From Leptospira sp. WS60.C2 (GTDB lineage Bacteria; Spirochaetota; Leptospiria; Leptospirales; Leptospiraceae), in contig NZ_CP162133.1 in the NCBI RefSeq assembly GCF_040833955.1, forward strand, positions 1,634,001-1,698,000: DNA of 64,000 bases. The letters run 5' to 3'. Both the position numbers and the translations under genes were made by a program. Each line of letters starts with the position of its first letter. The first letter of the stretch is position 1. Positions 28,902 to 37,214 of the stretch are shown here, in pieces. The notes beneath the pieces were generated by a model that did not search any database, was not told the DNA's origin, and saw nothing but the letters and a program-made list of their open reading frames with translations.

Positions 28902-29870
28902 ATGAAACTCTCCATTGGCTATTTTGGTTCCCCGGAGCATTCCAAAGATTTACTGAAGATGATCCTGGATGCCGACATCCAGGTGGATTTTGTAGTAACA
29001 AATGTGGATAAACCCGTGGGACGAAAACAAATCATCACACCCACGCCTGTCAAAAAACTGGCAGAAGAACAGGGAATTCCTGTGATTCAATCAGTTCGAC
29101 TTCGCAACGATGACGAGGCACAAAAACAAATCCTTTCCTATCGATCTCCTGTGCATGTGGTCTATGCCTATGGATCGATTGTTCCAGACCTTGTGTTTTT
29201 AGATCCTAAATGGGGGAGCATCAACCTACATGGAAGTTTACTACCGAAATACAGAGGTGCCTCTCCCGTTCAAAGTGCTCTTCTGAATGGCGAGGAAGTC
29301 ACAGGATTTACGATCCAGTACTTAGCCAAAGAAGTAGATTCGGGTGATATCATTTCGCAAAAATCTTGGAACCTGTCTGTAGAAGAAACGACAGGAACTC
29401 TCCTCCAAACGATCACAAGACTTGGCGGTGAGGAAATCATTCGCCTCTTAAAAACATTGGAAACCACAGGGGAACGTTTTTCTGGAACACCACAAAATGT
29501 GAGTCTTGCCACACATTGCCAAAAAATCACAGCAGGCCATAGGCCCGTCGTTTGGACAAAGTCGGCAAAGGAAATCCACAACCAAATCCGAGCTCTCCAT
29601 CCTGATCCTTTGGCTACCACCGAATTCCGAGGGAAAAAATTGATCCTTATTTCTTCCTTTTTGCCTGAACCCACAACAGAACCCATTCCTGTGCCAGAAG
29701 GAACAAAACCTGGCTCCTTTTTTCTCTACCAGAAAAAAAGGCTTTTCTGTCTCTGTGGAGACGGAAACCTGCTTGGTATAGATACCCTACAACCCGAAGG
29801 GAAAAAGCCCATGAAGGGATTTGAGTTTTTTAATGGGGCACGGGTTTTGGCCGGAGAATCATTTACGTGA
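28902..29870 (+). CDS. fmt: Methionyl-tRNA formyltransferase
   Basis: Formylates initiator Met-tRNA using 10-formyl-THF; 322 residues, family length. The N-terminal catalytic domain begins IGYFGSPEHSKDLLK. The active site is INLHGSLLPKYRGASPVQSAL, with the catalytic Asn-His-Asp arrangement completed by AKEVDSGDII. The C-terminal OB-fold domain follows about residue 210. It sits after priA, as in Bacillus, but def (peptide deformylase) is not between them. It overlaps the PASTA gene by 4 bases. Confidence 0.95.
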   Translation: MKLSIGYFGSPEHSKDLLKMILDADIQVDFVVTNVDKPVGRKQIITPTPVKKLAEEQGIPVIQSVRLRNDDEAQKQILSYRSPVHVVYAYGSIVPDLVFLDPKWGSINLHGSLLPKYRGASPVQSALLNGEEVTGFTIQYLAKEVDSGDIISQKSWNLSVEETTGTLLQTITRLGGEEIIRLLKTLETTGERFSGTPQNVSLATHCQKITAGHRPVVWTKSAKEIHNQIRALHPDPLATTEFRGKKLILISSFLPEPTTEPIPVPEGTKPGSFFLYQKKRLFCLCGDGNLLGIDTLQPEGKKPMKGFEFFNGARVLAGESFT

Positions 29871-30886
29871 AAGAAAAGTTTCTTAAAATTTTACCTTATA
29901 GTGGTTATGTTCTATTTGTTTCCTTAGGACTTTTAGTATTTTTTGTCGCAGCATTTCTCGTTGTTGTGGTTCGCACCAAAGAAGAACAAAAGGTGATGAT
30001 GCCTTATGTGATTGGAAAAAATTACATCGAGGTGCACAACGAACTCCAACGATTGCAACTCAAAGTGCGTTTGGAATCGGAACGAATTCCTGAAAAAACA
30101 GATGGAATCATCTTAAGCCAATCCATCGATGCAGGAAAAGAAGTGGAAGCTGGTTCCAAACTTTACCTCACTGTCAACATTGGATTTGACCGCGTGACGA
30201 TTCCCGACGTAAAGGGACAGGACCTGAAACGTGCGAAAGCGATTCTGGAAAAAGTATTATCTGGCGAAGTGTATGTTCCCTTACAAATTGGTGGGATTAC
30301 ATATGTTCCTTCTGTAGGGGATGAACCACCTGACACCATCATCGATCAGATTCCAGCACCAGGAAAAGAAACTCATTCAGGGGAAAAAATTTACCTTCTT
30401 GTGACTGAAGCGAATACGGATAAAAAATCTAACCAAAGTTTGAAAGAAGGCTCAGATGAATCCAAGATCGTTGGGATTCCAGTGCCCTTTGTCGTGGATT
30501 ATTTGCAAAGAAAAAAAATACCGTATCGTATTAAAGAGGCCACCAAACCAGAGTTCCGTGATGGTCACGGTCTTGTTTCTTCATATGAATTAAAACCAAA
30601 CGGAGCAGAAATCGGAACCTTTTATCTAAAACCTTCCACATCTCTTGTCCATGACTATGAATTTTTAGAATACGAAATAGATGATGATGATATTTATTCA
30701 GCTAAGCTCAGTTATACGAAACCTGGCGAAGATGTTGAAATCGAAAAAGAAATCCTAACAAGCCAAGCTTTTAAAGAGGATGAAATCGTTCGTCTTGTGG
30801 TGCATCGATTTACAAATGCCAAAGTCACGCTGATCGGAAAAGAAACTGGTGTCGCCAAGGTTTGGAAACTTAAAGGAAACTACTAA
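29867..30886 (+). CDS. PASTA-domain membrane protein without kinase domain
   Basis: A 339-residue protein with one membrane helix (about 10-36) after a short cytoplasmic tail, then PASTA domains. Repeat 1 is about 45-112, repeat 2 about 113-184 ([18 protein letters not shown]), and a degenerate third is about 205-255. PASTA domains bind muropeptides or cell-wall fragments. In Bacillus the fmt-to-rpe interval carries the kinase PrkC with extracellular PASTA repeats. Here only the sensor half is present. The GTG start overlaps the fmt stop. Function is inferred to be envelope-associated. Confidence 0.85.
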   Translation: MKEKFLKILPYSGYVLFVSLGLLVFFVAAFLVVVVRTKEEQKVMMPYVIGKNYIEVHNELQRLQLKVRLESERIPEKTDGIILSQSIDAGKEVEAGSKLYLTVNIGFDRVTIPDVKGQDLKRAKAILEKVLSGEVYVPLQIGGITYVPSVGDEPPDTIIDQIPAPGKETHSGEKIYLLVTEANTDKKSNQSLKEGSDESKIVGIPVPFVVDYLQRKKIPYRIKEATKPEFRDGHGLVSSYELKPNGAEIGTFYLKPSTSLVHDYEFLEYEIDDDDIYSAKLSYTKPGEDVEIEKEILTSQAFKEDEIVRLVVHRFTNAKVTLIGKETGVAKVWKLKGNY

Positions 30887-30887
30887 G

Positions 30888-31550
30888 ATGAAAATATCCG
30901 CATCCATTCTTGCTGCAAAACTCACTGGACTTTCTTCGGAACTTCCTACTTATAAAAAAGAAAATATCGATCTCATCCACATTGATGTGATGGATGGCAA
31001 TTTTGTGCCTCAGATTTCCTTTGGGGAAGCGTTCACGAAAGAAGTAAAATCGCACACAGACATCCCACTGGATGTTCACTTGATGGTGAGTAACCCAGAA
31101 CTACACGTTCCCAAATACTTTGATCTAAAACCGTATTGCATTACCTTTCACATTGAAACGACGAATTTCTCTGTGCGTCTTGCCGAAGAGATCAAAAAAC
31201 AGGGGATCAAAGTGGGAGTTTCCTTAAATCCCCAAACGCCACCTGAATCCATTTCCCAAATTTTGCCGTATCTTGACCTTGTGCTTCTCATGACGGTTGA
31301 CCCTGGGTTTTATGGACAGTCCTTTGTGAAATCAGGGTTTGAGAAAATCGCTGCGGTTCGTAAACTCACAAAACCATACAATATCGAACTGGAAGTGGAT
31401 GGTGGTGTGAACGAATCCAATATGGAAGAACTCGCAAAACTGGGTGTAGACATCACAGTTGTGGGCTCGGGACTCTACAAAACAGGGGATCCCAACGCTC
31501 AAGGCAAAAAATTGAAGGAACTGGCTGCAAGTGCACGAACTCGCTCTTGA
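30888..31550 (+). CDS. rpe: Ribulose-phosphate 3-epimerase
   Basis: Interconverts ribulose-5-phosphate and xylulose-5-phosphate in the pentose phosphate pathway; about 220 residues. TIM-barrel motifs: [50 protein letters not shown] and [11 protein letters not shown] 30888 matches the usual family start. The frame extends upstream to 30849 inside the PASTA gene, but that extension is not family-like. One base separates it from the PASTA stop codon. Confidence 0.96.
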   Translation: MKISASILAAKLTGLSSELPTYKKENIDLIHIDVMDGNFVPQISFGEAFTKEVKSHTDIPLDVHLMVSNPELHVPKYFDLKPYCITFHIETTNFSVRLAEEIKKQGIKVGVSLNPQTPPESISQILPYLDLVLLMTVDPGFYGQSFVKSGFEKIAAVRKLTKPYNIELEVDGGVNESNMEELAKLGVDITVVGSGLYKTGDPNAQGKKLKELAASARTRS

Positions 31551-31597
31551 CAGAACGTCCCTATTTAAAAAACTCGCTAGAAAAGGGGTATTTTTCC

Positions 31598-31855
31598 TTG
31601 GTTAAATTAAGATTACAAAGAACGGGAACAAAAGCTGACCCGCATTATCGCATTGTTGCAGCAGACATTCGTGCACCTAGAGATGGAAAATTCATCGAAG
31701 CGATCGGACACTTTCACCCAACTGCTTCTGCTGTGAAAAAAGCAACTTTCAATGAAGAAAAAACTCTTTCTTGGTTAAAAAAAGGCGCACAACCGACTGA
31801 CACCGTACTTGCTCTTTTGAAAAAAGACGACGTTTGGTCAAAATTCAAAGGTTAA
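31598..31855 (+). CDS. rpsP: 30S ribosomal protein S16
   Basis: Small-subunit protein S16, 85 residues from TTG 31598. The start is chosen because the conserved N-terminus is [11 protein letters not shown] and GAAAAGGGG lies upstream. An in-frame extension to 31547 is not family-like. Motifs: [24 protein letters not shown] (first part [16 protein letters not shown]) and GAQPTDTV. It heads the conserved run rpsP-khpA-rimM-trmD-rplS. Confidence 0.95.
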   Translation: MVKLRLQRTGTKADPHYRIVAADIRAPRDGKFIEAIGHFHPTASAVKKATFNEEKTLSWLKKGAQPTDTVLALLKKDDVWSKFKG

Positions 31856-31862
31856 TCAGTAC

Positions 31863-32093
31863 ATGGATTCCTTAGTTCGTTATATTGTGACATCTCTCGT
31901 TGACCAACCAGACCAGGTTGCTGTCAACCAAGTACCCGGAGAGGAAGAAACTGTGATCGAACTTCGAGTGGCTCCGAAAGACCTCGGTAAGGTGATCGGA
32001 AAGAACGGAAGGATTGCCAAGTCACTCCGTACGGTGTTACAAGCCGCTGGAACCAAACAAGGCAAAAACTATACATTAGAAATTGTCGACTAA
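31863..32093 (+). CDS. khpA: KH-domain RNA-binding protein KhpA
   Basis: A 76-residue single KH-domain protein. The RNA-binding GxxG loop appears in [15 protein letters not shown]. KhpA partners KhpB in Gram-positive bacteria, affecting cell elongation and RNA metabolism. Its place between rpsP and rimM is the conserved one. It starts 7 bases after rpsP, and its end overlaps rimM by 11 bases. Confidence 0.94.
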   Translation: MDSLVRYIVTSLVDQPDQVAVNQVPGEEETVIELRVAPKDLGKVIGKNGRIAKSLRTVLQAAGTKQGKNYTLEIVD

Positions 32094-32619
32094 ACCAAGT
32101 TTAGTGAAAGTGGGGGTCTTTGGATCCTCACATGGTATTAAGGGTTACATTAAGTGTTTCACGGAAGGTGAAACACTCCATTCTCTCAAAACTCCCTCCA
32201 CTTGCCTTGTCCAGGACCCAATTGGGAACCAATCGAACATTCTCATTGAGTCCATAAAACCAAACGGGAATCATTTCCTTGTTAAGATCAAAGGCTATGA
32301 CACACCTGAAACAGTTGTGAAGTATCGTGGTTTTTCCCTTCTCTGGAAAAAAGAAGACCTTCCCGTACCGAGTGCTGGAGAGATTTACACCGAGGACCTC
32401 ATCGGTCTTCATGCCATTGCAAAAGAAACCAAATCACCACTCGGTTACAAAATCACTGAAGTCATCGACAACCCAGCACACCCAATCTTAGAATGTAAAC
32501 CTATTTCTGGTGAAGGGGAAACGATCCTTGTTCCCTTTCTCAATCGATTTGTAGGTGATTGGAATTTAGAAGAGAAAACTCTCGAGATGATCGAATGGGA
32601 GCAGTGGTTTGAGATTTAA
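32083..32619 (+). CDS. rimM: 16S rRNA processing protein RimM
   Basis: Binds ribosomal protein S19 and assists maturation of the 30S head; 178 residues. The N-terminal RimM domain shows [17 protein letters not shown] and the C-terminal PRC-barrel-like domain has [18 protein letters not shown] and [17 protein letters not shown] start inside khpA; the end overlaps trmD by 11 bases, so translation is probably coupled along this operon. Confidence 0.93.
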   Translation: MSTKPSLVKVGVFGSSHGIKGYIKCFTEGETLHSLKTPSTCLVQDPIGNQSNILIESIKPNGNHFLVKIKGYDTPETVVKYRGFSLLWKKEDLPVPSAGEIYTEDLIGLHAIAKETKSPLGYKITEVIDNPAHPILECKPISGEGETILVPFLNRFVGDWNLEEKTLEMIEWEQWFEI

Positions 32620-33262
32620 TTTCATCACCCTTTTCCCAGAAAAGATCACATCCTATTTTGATTCAGGAATTCCTGGCAAAGCCGTAAAACAAGGAGTTGT
32701 GGAAATCAACACCGTGCACTTACGAGACTTTGCCGATAACAAACACCAAAAGGTAGACGATACCATTTATGGTGGTGGTCCTGGTATGTTATTACAAGTG
32801 GGACCCATATACCGTGCCCTGGAATCCCTTGGGGAAAAGAAAGGTAAGGTCATCTTACTCAGTCCCTCAGGCGAACTTTTCAACCAAACCTTGGCTCGTG
32901 AAATTTTTGAGTCCTCTGACACAATTACCTTGATTTCTGGGTATTACGAAGGGGTCGATCATCGTGTCACGGAGCATTTAATTGACAGGGAAGTGGCCAT
33001 TGGAAACTATGTTATTTCATCGGGGGATTTAGCTGCTCTCGTTGTGGCAGATTGCCTGTCTCGGTTTGTTCCGGGGTTTTTGGGAAAGGAAGAAAGTCTT
33101 CTCGAAGAATCGCACAACGAAACGGAAGAATTAGAATACCCTCAGTATACAAAACCCTATGATTTTATGGGTTGGACTGTTCCTGACGTGCTCCTGGGTG
33201 GACATCATGAAGAGATCCGGAAATGGCGGCAAAAAAACCGCAAAACAAGAAATCATTCTTAG
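32609..33262 (+). CDS. trmD: tRNA (guanine-37-N1)-methyltransferase
   Basis: A SPOUT-class methyltransferase that makes m1G37 and prevents frameshifting; 217 residues, slightly short of the usual 240-250, with the loss at the C-terminal domain. Motifs: [61 protein letters not shown] and [23 protein letters not shown] start within rimM. An 8-base gap leads to the preferred rplS start. Confidence 0.95.
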   Translation: MRFNFITLFPEKITSYFDSGIPGKAVKQGVVEINTVHLRDFADNKHQKVDDTIYGGGPGMLLQVGPIYRALESLGEKKGKVILLSPSGELFNQTLAREIFESSDTITLISGYYEGVDHRVTEHLIDREVAIGNYVISSGDLAALVVADCLSRFVPGFLGKEESLLEESHNETEELEYPQYTKPYDFMGWTVPDVLLGGHHEEIRKWRQKNRKTRNHS

Positions 33263-33270
33263 AGGAAGCC

Positions 33271-33702
33271 ATGAATCAGATTCTAGAAACAGCACTCGCA
33301 GGCGAAGCAAAGAACGAACTTAATTTCGAGATTGGTGATACTGTAAAAGTTCACTACAAAATCGTTGAATCTGGAAAGGAACGTGTTCAGGTTTACGAAG
33401 GCATCGTAATTTCCATTGCGAACAAATCGCAAAGCAAAACTTTCACAGTAAGACGTGTTTCTTACGATATCGGAGTGGAACGTATTTTCCCACTTCATAG
33501 CCCAAGAATTGCAAAAATCGAACTCGTTCGTAAGGGTTCTGTTCGTCGTGCAAAACTTTTCTATCTCCGTGAGAAAAAAGGAAAGGCTGGACGTATCAAA
33601 GAAAGAAAAGGCGGACAAGCAATTGTTGCCAAAGACAAAAAGAGACAGGACGAAGCTTCTAAGGCAGCGAAAGCAGCCCAAGCAGAAGCACCTAGCGCAT
33701 AA
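33271..33702 (+). CDS. rplS: 50S ribosomal protein L19
   Basis: Large-subunit protein L19 at the 30S-50S interface. From ATG 33271, preceded by AGAGGAAG, it is 143 residues; an in-frame ATG at 33223 inside trmD would add 16 basic residues not typical of L19. Motifs: [43 protein letters not shown] and [13 protein letters not shown]. It carries a lysine- and alanine-rich C-terminal tail of about 30 residues beyond the usual end. It is followed by a terminator. Confidence 0.95.
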   Translation: MNQILETALAGEAKNELNFEIGDTVKVHYKIVESGKERVQVYEGIVISIANKSQSKTFTVRRVSYDIGVERIFPLHSPRIAKIELVRKGSVRRAKLFYLREKKGKAGRIKERKGGQAIVAKDKKRQDEASKAAKAAQAEAPSA

Positions 33703-33715
33703 TTTCTTTCGATCT

Positions 33716-33740
33716 AACGGCCATCAAACGGCCGTTTTTT
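33716..33740 (+). terminator. Rho-independent terminator after rplS
   Basis: A perfect 7-bp stem (AACGGCC with GGCCGTT) around a 7-base loop is followed by T residues. It lies 13 bases after the rplS stop codon. It ends the ribosomal run and falls immediately before the rnhB reading frame, so rnhB must be read from readthrough or from its own promoter. Confidence 0.85.
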
Positions 33741-33752
33741 CCTGAATTTCAA

Positions 33753-34406
33753 ATCCCAAATCCTAACAGCTTCTCTTTTGATGAGGCTGGTCGTGGCACC
33801 CTTGCCGGTCCCGTTTCCGTTGGTTGTGTATCCTTTGATCACAATACCTTAAAGAGAATCCAGGCTGGAGAGATTTTAAAAAGCCTTCGCGATTCCAAAA
33901 AGATTCCCGAACCCAAACGACTCGAACTCCGAAAGGAAATTTTAGAACATGTTCGGTATTGGCATGTTTCCTTTGTGAGTGCGAAATACATTGACAAGTT
34001 CAATATCAACCAAGCCATCTTTTATGGAATTGGTCGATCCCTACCAAAGGTAACAGATCCAACTAATCCAAAATTGGATCCAGAAACAAAACCATTTCTC
34101 TTTTTGGATGGAAATTACAAACTCAAAATCACAAACCCGATTGATGGGTATCTTTCCATTCCTAAGGGAGATGATTTAGTACCATCCATATCAGCTGCCT
34201 CGATCCTTGCTAAAACATTCCGGGATGAGTATATGGAGAGTATGGATCGTAAATACCCAGGATATGGCTTTGCGAAACACAAAGGGTATGGAACAGAAGA
34301 ACACCGAGACGCGTTACGAAAACTCGGAATTTCTCCCATCCATAGGTTGAGTTTTTGTGATTTTCTCCGAAGGGAAGGGAGTGAACCCTCTCTTTTTTCA
34401 AACTAA
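33753..34406 (+). CDS. rnhB: Ribonuclease HII, no standard start codon visible
   Basis: Removes RNA from RNA-DNA hybrids and single ribonucleotides from DNA. The family frame is clear: FDEAGRGTLAGPV with the first catalytic Asp-Glu, LRDSKKI, then FLDGNYK, SISAASILAKTFRDEYM and the C-terminal GYGTEEHRDALRKLG. The frame is open back to 33696, but the first ATG/GTG/TTG is GTG 33975, which would delete the DEAGRG site. I place the start at ATC 33753 (8 residues before FDEAGRG) only as the best candidate; ATT 33702 and ATC 33723 lie in or before the terminator. The function is sure; the start is not. Confidence 0.85.
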   Translation: MPNPNSFSFDEAGRGTLAGPVSVGCVSFDHNTLKRIQAGEILKSLRDSKKIPEPKRLELRKEILEHVRYWHVSFVSAKYIDKFNINQAIFYGIGRSLPKVTDPTNPKLDPETKPFLFLDGNYKLKITNPIDGYLSIPKGDDLVPSISAASILAKTFRDEYMESMDRKYPGYGFAKHKGYGTEEHRDALRKLGISPIHRLSFCDFLRREGSEPSLFSN

Positions 34407-35055
34407 TTCTTCGGGAAATCATGTATCTTTAGGATTTCCTTTTTGGGGTAAACTTTCCCCATTTCGATCGCAGGCAAACGATCGTTTGTTTGAGGATAAA
34501 ACATTCCATCGACCAATGCAAGTTCTTTGTGTGAAACCAACACGAGACCTGGAAATCAAAAAAGTCGATGTTTCCGAAAAAACACCTAACGCTCGTCCGA
34601 ATGTTTCCAGTAAGGCAAAGGATTTGTCTCGTTGGGAAATGTTTGCAAAACACATTTTAGAGGAAAAACAAACTCTCGACATGCAAGCGAGTAAAACTGT
34701 CTGGAATTATTTCCTCGGACAGTGCAAGTGCTCTGATTGGTTCTCTTATGACTCCGACAAACACAAAGAAAACTTACAAATGGTTGTGGAACCAAACCAA
34801 ACAGGTATCACACTATACGTGTTTTGGAAGGCGGAGGGGCTTGGACCCTTTGGAATCTTTTTTTACTACGAACCAGAGAAAGAAAATCCCATACGGGTTG
34901 AATTGGTGACTGAGTCCAGTCCGGATGGAAGAAATTCCTGGGAAGATACCAACCTGTCTAAGGAATTTCTGCAATTATTACGGGACTTCCCTCAATTAGA
35001 GAGAATTTCCTTTGAAGAATGGAAACATTCATCTTATAACGGGGATTATAGATGA
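34357..35055 (+). CDS. Hypothetical protein in the ylqG (FliK-like) position
   Basis: A 232-residue protein of no recognised family, with no signal peptide or membrane helix. It overlaps rnhB by 50 bases if GTG 34357 is used; a later start such as ATG 34516 is possible. The C-terminal part (ITLYVFWKAEGLGPFGIFF followed by a leucine-rich helix) has the strand-rich look of the FliK C-terminal domain, but I cannot confirm it. Its place between rnhB and an FlhB-tail gene matches ylqG of Bacillus. That positional link is the main functional clue. Confidence 0.6.
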   Translation: MIFSEGKGVNPLFFQTNSSGNHVSLGFPFWGKLSPFRSQANDRLFEDKTFHRPMQVLCVKPTRDLEIKKVDVSEKTPNARPNVSSKAKDLSRWEMFAKHILEEKQTLDMQASKTVWNYFLGQCKCSDWFSYDSDKHKENLQMVVEPNQTGITLYVFWKAEGLGPFGIFFYYEPEKENPIRVELVTESSPDGRNSWEDTNLSKEFLQLLRDFPQLERISFEEWKHSSYNGDYR

Positions 35056-35312
35056 AACAGAAAATGGTTGCCCTTGCCTATCATCCCAAGGAACATTCGG
35101 CTCCCAAACTTGTGGCAAAAGCAGAAGGGGCTCTTGCAAGTCACCTAGTACGGATCGCAGAAGAAGCAGGAGTTTTCATCGTCAAGGATGAGGTTGTAGT
35201 CAACACACTCGCACATCTCCCTAATGGGAAAGAAATTCCAAGAGAATTGTACGAAGTTGTGGCAGCAGTCTTTCGGATTCTTGTTTTGGAAAGAGAAAAG
35301 AAAAACAATTGA
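35052..35312 (+). CDS. FlhB C-terminal-domain homologue (EscU/YscU/YlqH-like)
   Basis: An 86-residue protein equivalent to the cytoplasmic switch domain of the flagellar export protein FlhB, without its membrane part. Visible family features: MVALAYHPKEHSAPKLVAK, VFIVKDEVVVNTLAH and GKEIPRELYEVVAAVFRIL. The NPTH self-cleavage motif is absent because the chain begins just after that point. Similar short FlhB-like proteins (FhlB/YlqH) occur next to rnhB in Firmicutes. It overlaps the upstream gene by 4 bases. Confidence 0.88.
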   Translation: MKQKMVALAYHPKEHSAPKLVAKAEGALASHLVRIAEEAGVFIVKDEVVVNTLAHLPNGKEIPRELYEVVAAVFRILVLEREKKNN

Positions 35313-35346
35313 AGTTTCTACGCTTCCTATTAGGATTTACGCAATT

Positions 35347-36534
35347 ATGCGGAAAATCTCCATACGTGACTTAGAGGCTGGTTCTAAGTTTACCAAGTCT
35401 CTTTACTTAGATAAAGACACTGTTTTTGTTGGAGCAGACCAACCCATCACACAACAAGACTTAGATCGTTTACAACAATTCGGAATCACCTTCATTCTGA
35501 CGGATGGAGAAAAAGTAACGGCGGATCAAAATGACAAGTCTTCTGGGAATATGGGTCCAGGTTATTTTGATACAAACCTTCCTTTTTACCAAGATGATGA
35601 AAATTCCACACGTTATAAATACCTACTGGAAAAAGCAAATTCTTCCAAAGTAGAATTTAACGCCGTGTTTAAAGACTGTTTTGATTTGGTTCAAAAAACA
35701 TATAAATCGGCATCTGAAGGTCGTTATACGGAAATCAGAGAGTTTCGAGAAATTGCGGAACGAATTGCCGATCATACCAAGGCAAACGCACAAATTCCAA
35801 TTTTACTTTTATCACATTCCCATTCAGGATATTACCTCTACACTCACATTTGTTATGCGACATTTTTCTCGGTGATGCTTGGTAATTTTTTAGAATTTTC
35901 CAGACCTAAACTCATCGATTTGGCTCTTGCTTCTCTTTTTGCAGACATTGGAATGGTGACCGTTCCCGAAGAAGTTTCGGAAAAAAAAGGAAACCTAACA
36001 GAACTGGATCTAAAGACAATCAAACGCCATCCTGTGACTGGTTATCAGATTCTCACACAAAGATTAAAATTAAAAAATTCCCTAGCCATCGTTGCTTTAC
36101 AACACCATGAAGCAGTGGATGGATCCGGTTACCCACAACGAATCCTTGCCAATCAAATCGAAGAACTCACCAAGGTGTTTATGATCGCCGATCAATTTGC
36201 GGCGATGATCCATCCACGACCGTATCGATCTGCAATTCTTCCATACGAAGCTATGAAGATTATGATCAGTGAAAACGTGAACCGTTTTGATTTAAAAATG
36301 GTAAGACTGTTTTTAAATAAACTTTCTATGTTTCCTGTGGGGTCCGGAGTGGTTCTTTCTGACCTCAGAATGGGTATGGTGATTGAATCTAATAAAGACA
36401 AACCGCTACGACCCGTTGTCCGCGTTACCAAAGATGCTGATGGTAGGCGACTGAAACATCTTGAATTTGTCGATCTAATGAAAGATTTAAATTTGTACAT
36501 CCAACAAGCCATTCCGTTCTCACAGATTTATTGA
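35347..36534 (+). CDS. HD-GYP-type domain protein with altered HD motif
   Basis: A 395-residue cytoplasmic protein. After an N-terminal region the HD-GYP-like domain spans about residues 150-320: HICYATFFSVMLGNF, SLFADIGMVTVPEE, KRHPVTGYQIL and HHEAVDGSGYPQ. HD-GYP enzymes hydrolyse cyclic di-GMP. The metal-binding His of the HD pair is Ala199 here (Ala199-Asp200), whereas HHE (253-255) and GYP (261-263) are kept. Catalysis may be lost or altered. ATG 35347 is preferred over an in-frame upstream ATG within the FlhB-like gene. Confidence 0.85.
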   Translation: MRKISIRDLEAGSKFTKSLYLDKDTVFVGADQPITQQDLDRLQQFGITFILTDGEKVTADQNDKSSGNMGPGYFDTNLPFYQDDENSTRYKYLLEKANSSKVEFNAVFKDCFDLVQKTYKSASEGRYTEIREFREIAERIADHTKANAQIPILLLSHSHSGYYLYTHICYATFFSVMLGNFLEFSRPKLIDLALASLFADIGMVTVPEEVSEKKGNLTELDLKTIKRHPVTGYQILTQRLKLKNSLAIVALQHHEAVDGSGYPQRILANQIEELTKVFMIADQFAAMIHPRPYRSAILPYEAMKIMISENVNRFDLKMVRLFLNKLSMFPVGSGVVLSDLRMGMVIESNKDKPLRPVVRVTKDADGRRLKHLEFVDLMKDLNLYIQQAIPFSQIY

Positions 36535-36538
36535 GAGT

Positions 36539-36910
36539 TTGATAGTAAGGGCTTTACCTTTGGATAAAAAATCTATATCCGTGGGAAAGGTCGGAGAGAT
36601 CTTTGCCGCTTCCTATTTACAATCGTTGGGTCATACCATCCTCTTTCAAAATTACCGTAAAAAAGTGGGAGAAATTGACATAATCAGCTTCTGGAACGAT
36701 TCTCTGTTTTGTTCGGAAGTGAAAACATGGAAAGAGGGAATTGGATTTTATCCACAGGAATGCCTTCATGCGACAAAACGTGCCAGAATGAGGAAGGTAT
36801 ATTTGCATTTATTACTTGAATTTCCTGCCTTTTGCCACCTAACACCTATCTTTAATTTGATCCATATCACCGAAAAAAAGGAAGTTCGTTTTTATTCTTC
36901 AATCTTCTAA
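36539..36910 (+). CDS. yraN: YraN/UPF0102 family protein
   Basis: A small protein (123 residues) of the restriction-endonuclease-like YraN family. It has GKVGEIFAASYLQSLG, NYRKKVGEIDIISF and FCSEVKTW, corresponding to the Glu...Asp...Glu-x-Lys nuclease core. Family members accompany rnhB and comM in many genomes; the exact role is not settled. TTG at 36539 (4 bases after the HD-GYP stop) or TTG 36560 may be the start. Confidence 0.86.
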   Translation: MIVRALPLDKKSISVGKVGEIFAASYLQSLGHTILFQNYRKKVGEIDIISFWNDSLFCSEVKTWKEGIGFYPQECLHATKRARMRKVYLHLLLEFPAFCHLTPIFNLIHITEKKEVRFYSSIF

Positions 36911-37013
36911 ATACTTCATCAAGGGAATTTTGTACTGAACCGATTGGTTTTGTATCCCACAAGGGAAACGCTCTCAAGGATGAGAGTTTGATTGTTACAA
37001 GGAAGTAACCAAC

Positions 37014-37214
37014 ATGAGTCAATTTAGTGTATTTGGGAATTTAGCAGAAACCGATGAATTTGGGCCCGATCCTGTCCTCCTTCGGAAAAGGGGAATGGCA
37101 TCGACCATCAAAAAGAAATTTGATACTTATAAGAAAAAAATTGATGATCCAGCCTATATGGATTATGCAATCAATAAGATTGCTATGGAAATATCTCATT
37201 TTATTTCCAAATAA
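37014..37214 (+). CDS. Small hypothetical protein (66 aa)
   Basis: A 66-residue, charged protein with no recognised family. AAGGAAG precedes the ATG at suitable spacing. The lysine-rich middle (TIKKKFDTYKKKIDDP) and helical end (YAINKIAMEISHFI) suggest a small alpha-helical protein. The stop codon abuts the stop of the convergent comM with no base between. A short inverted repeat (CTCTC and GAGAG, 36972-36987) lies in its leader. Confidence 0.6.
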   Translation: MSQFSVFGNLAETDEFGPDPVLLRKRGMASTIKKKFDTYKKKIDDPAYMDYAINKIAMEISHFISK

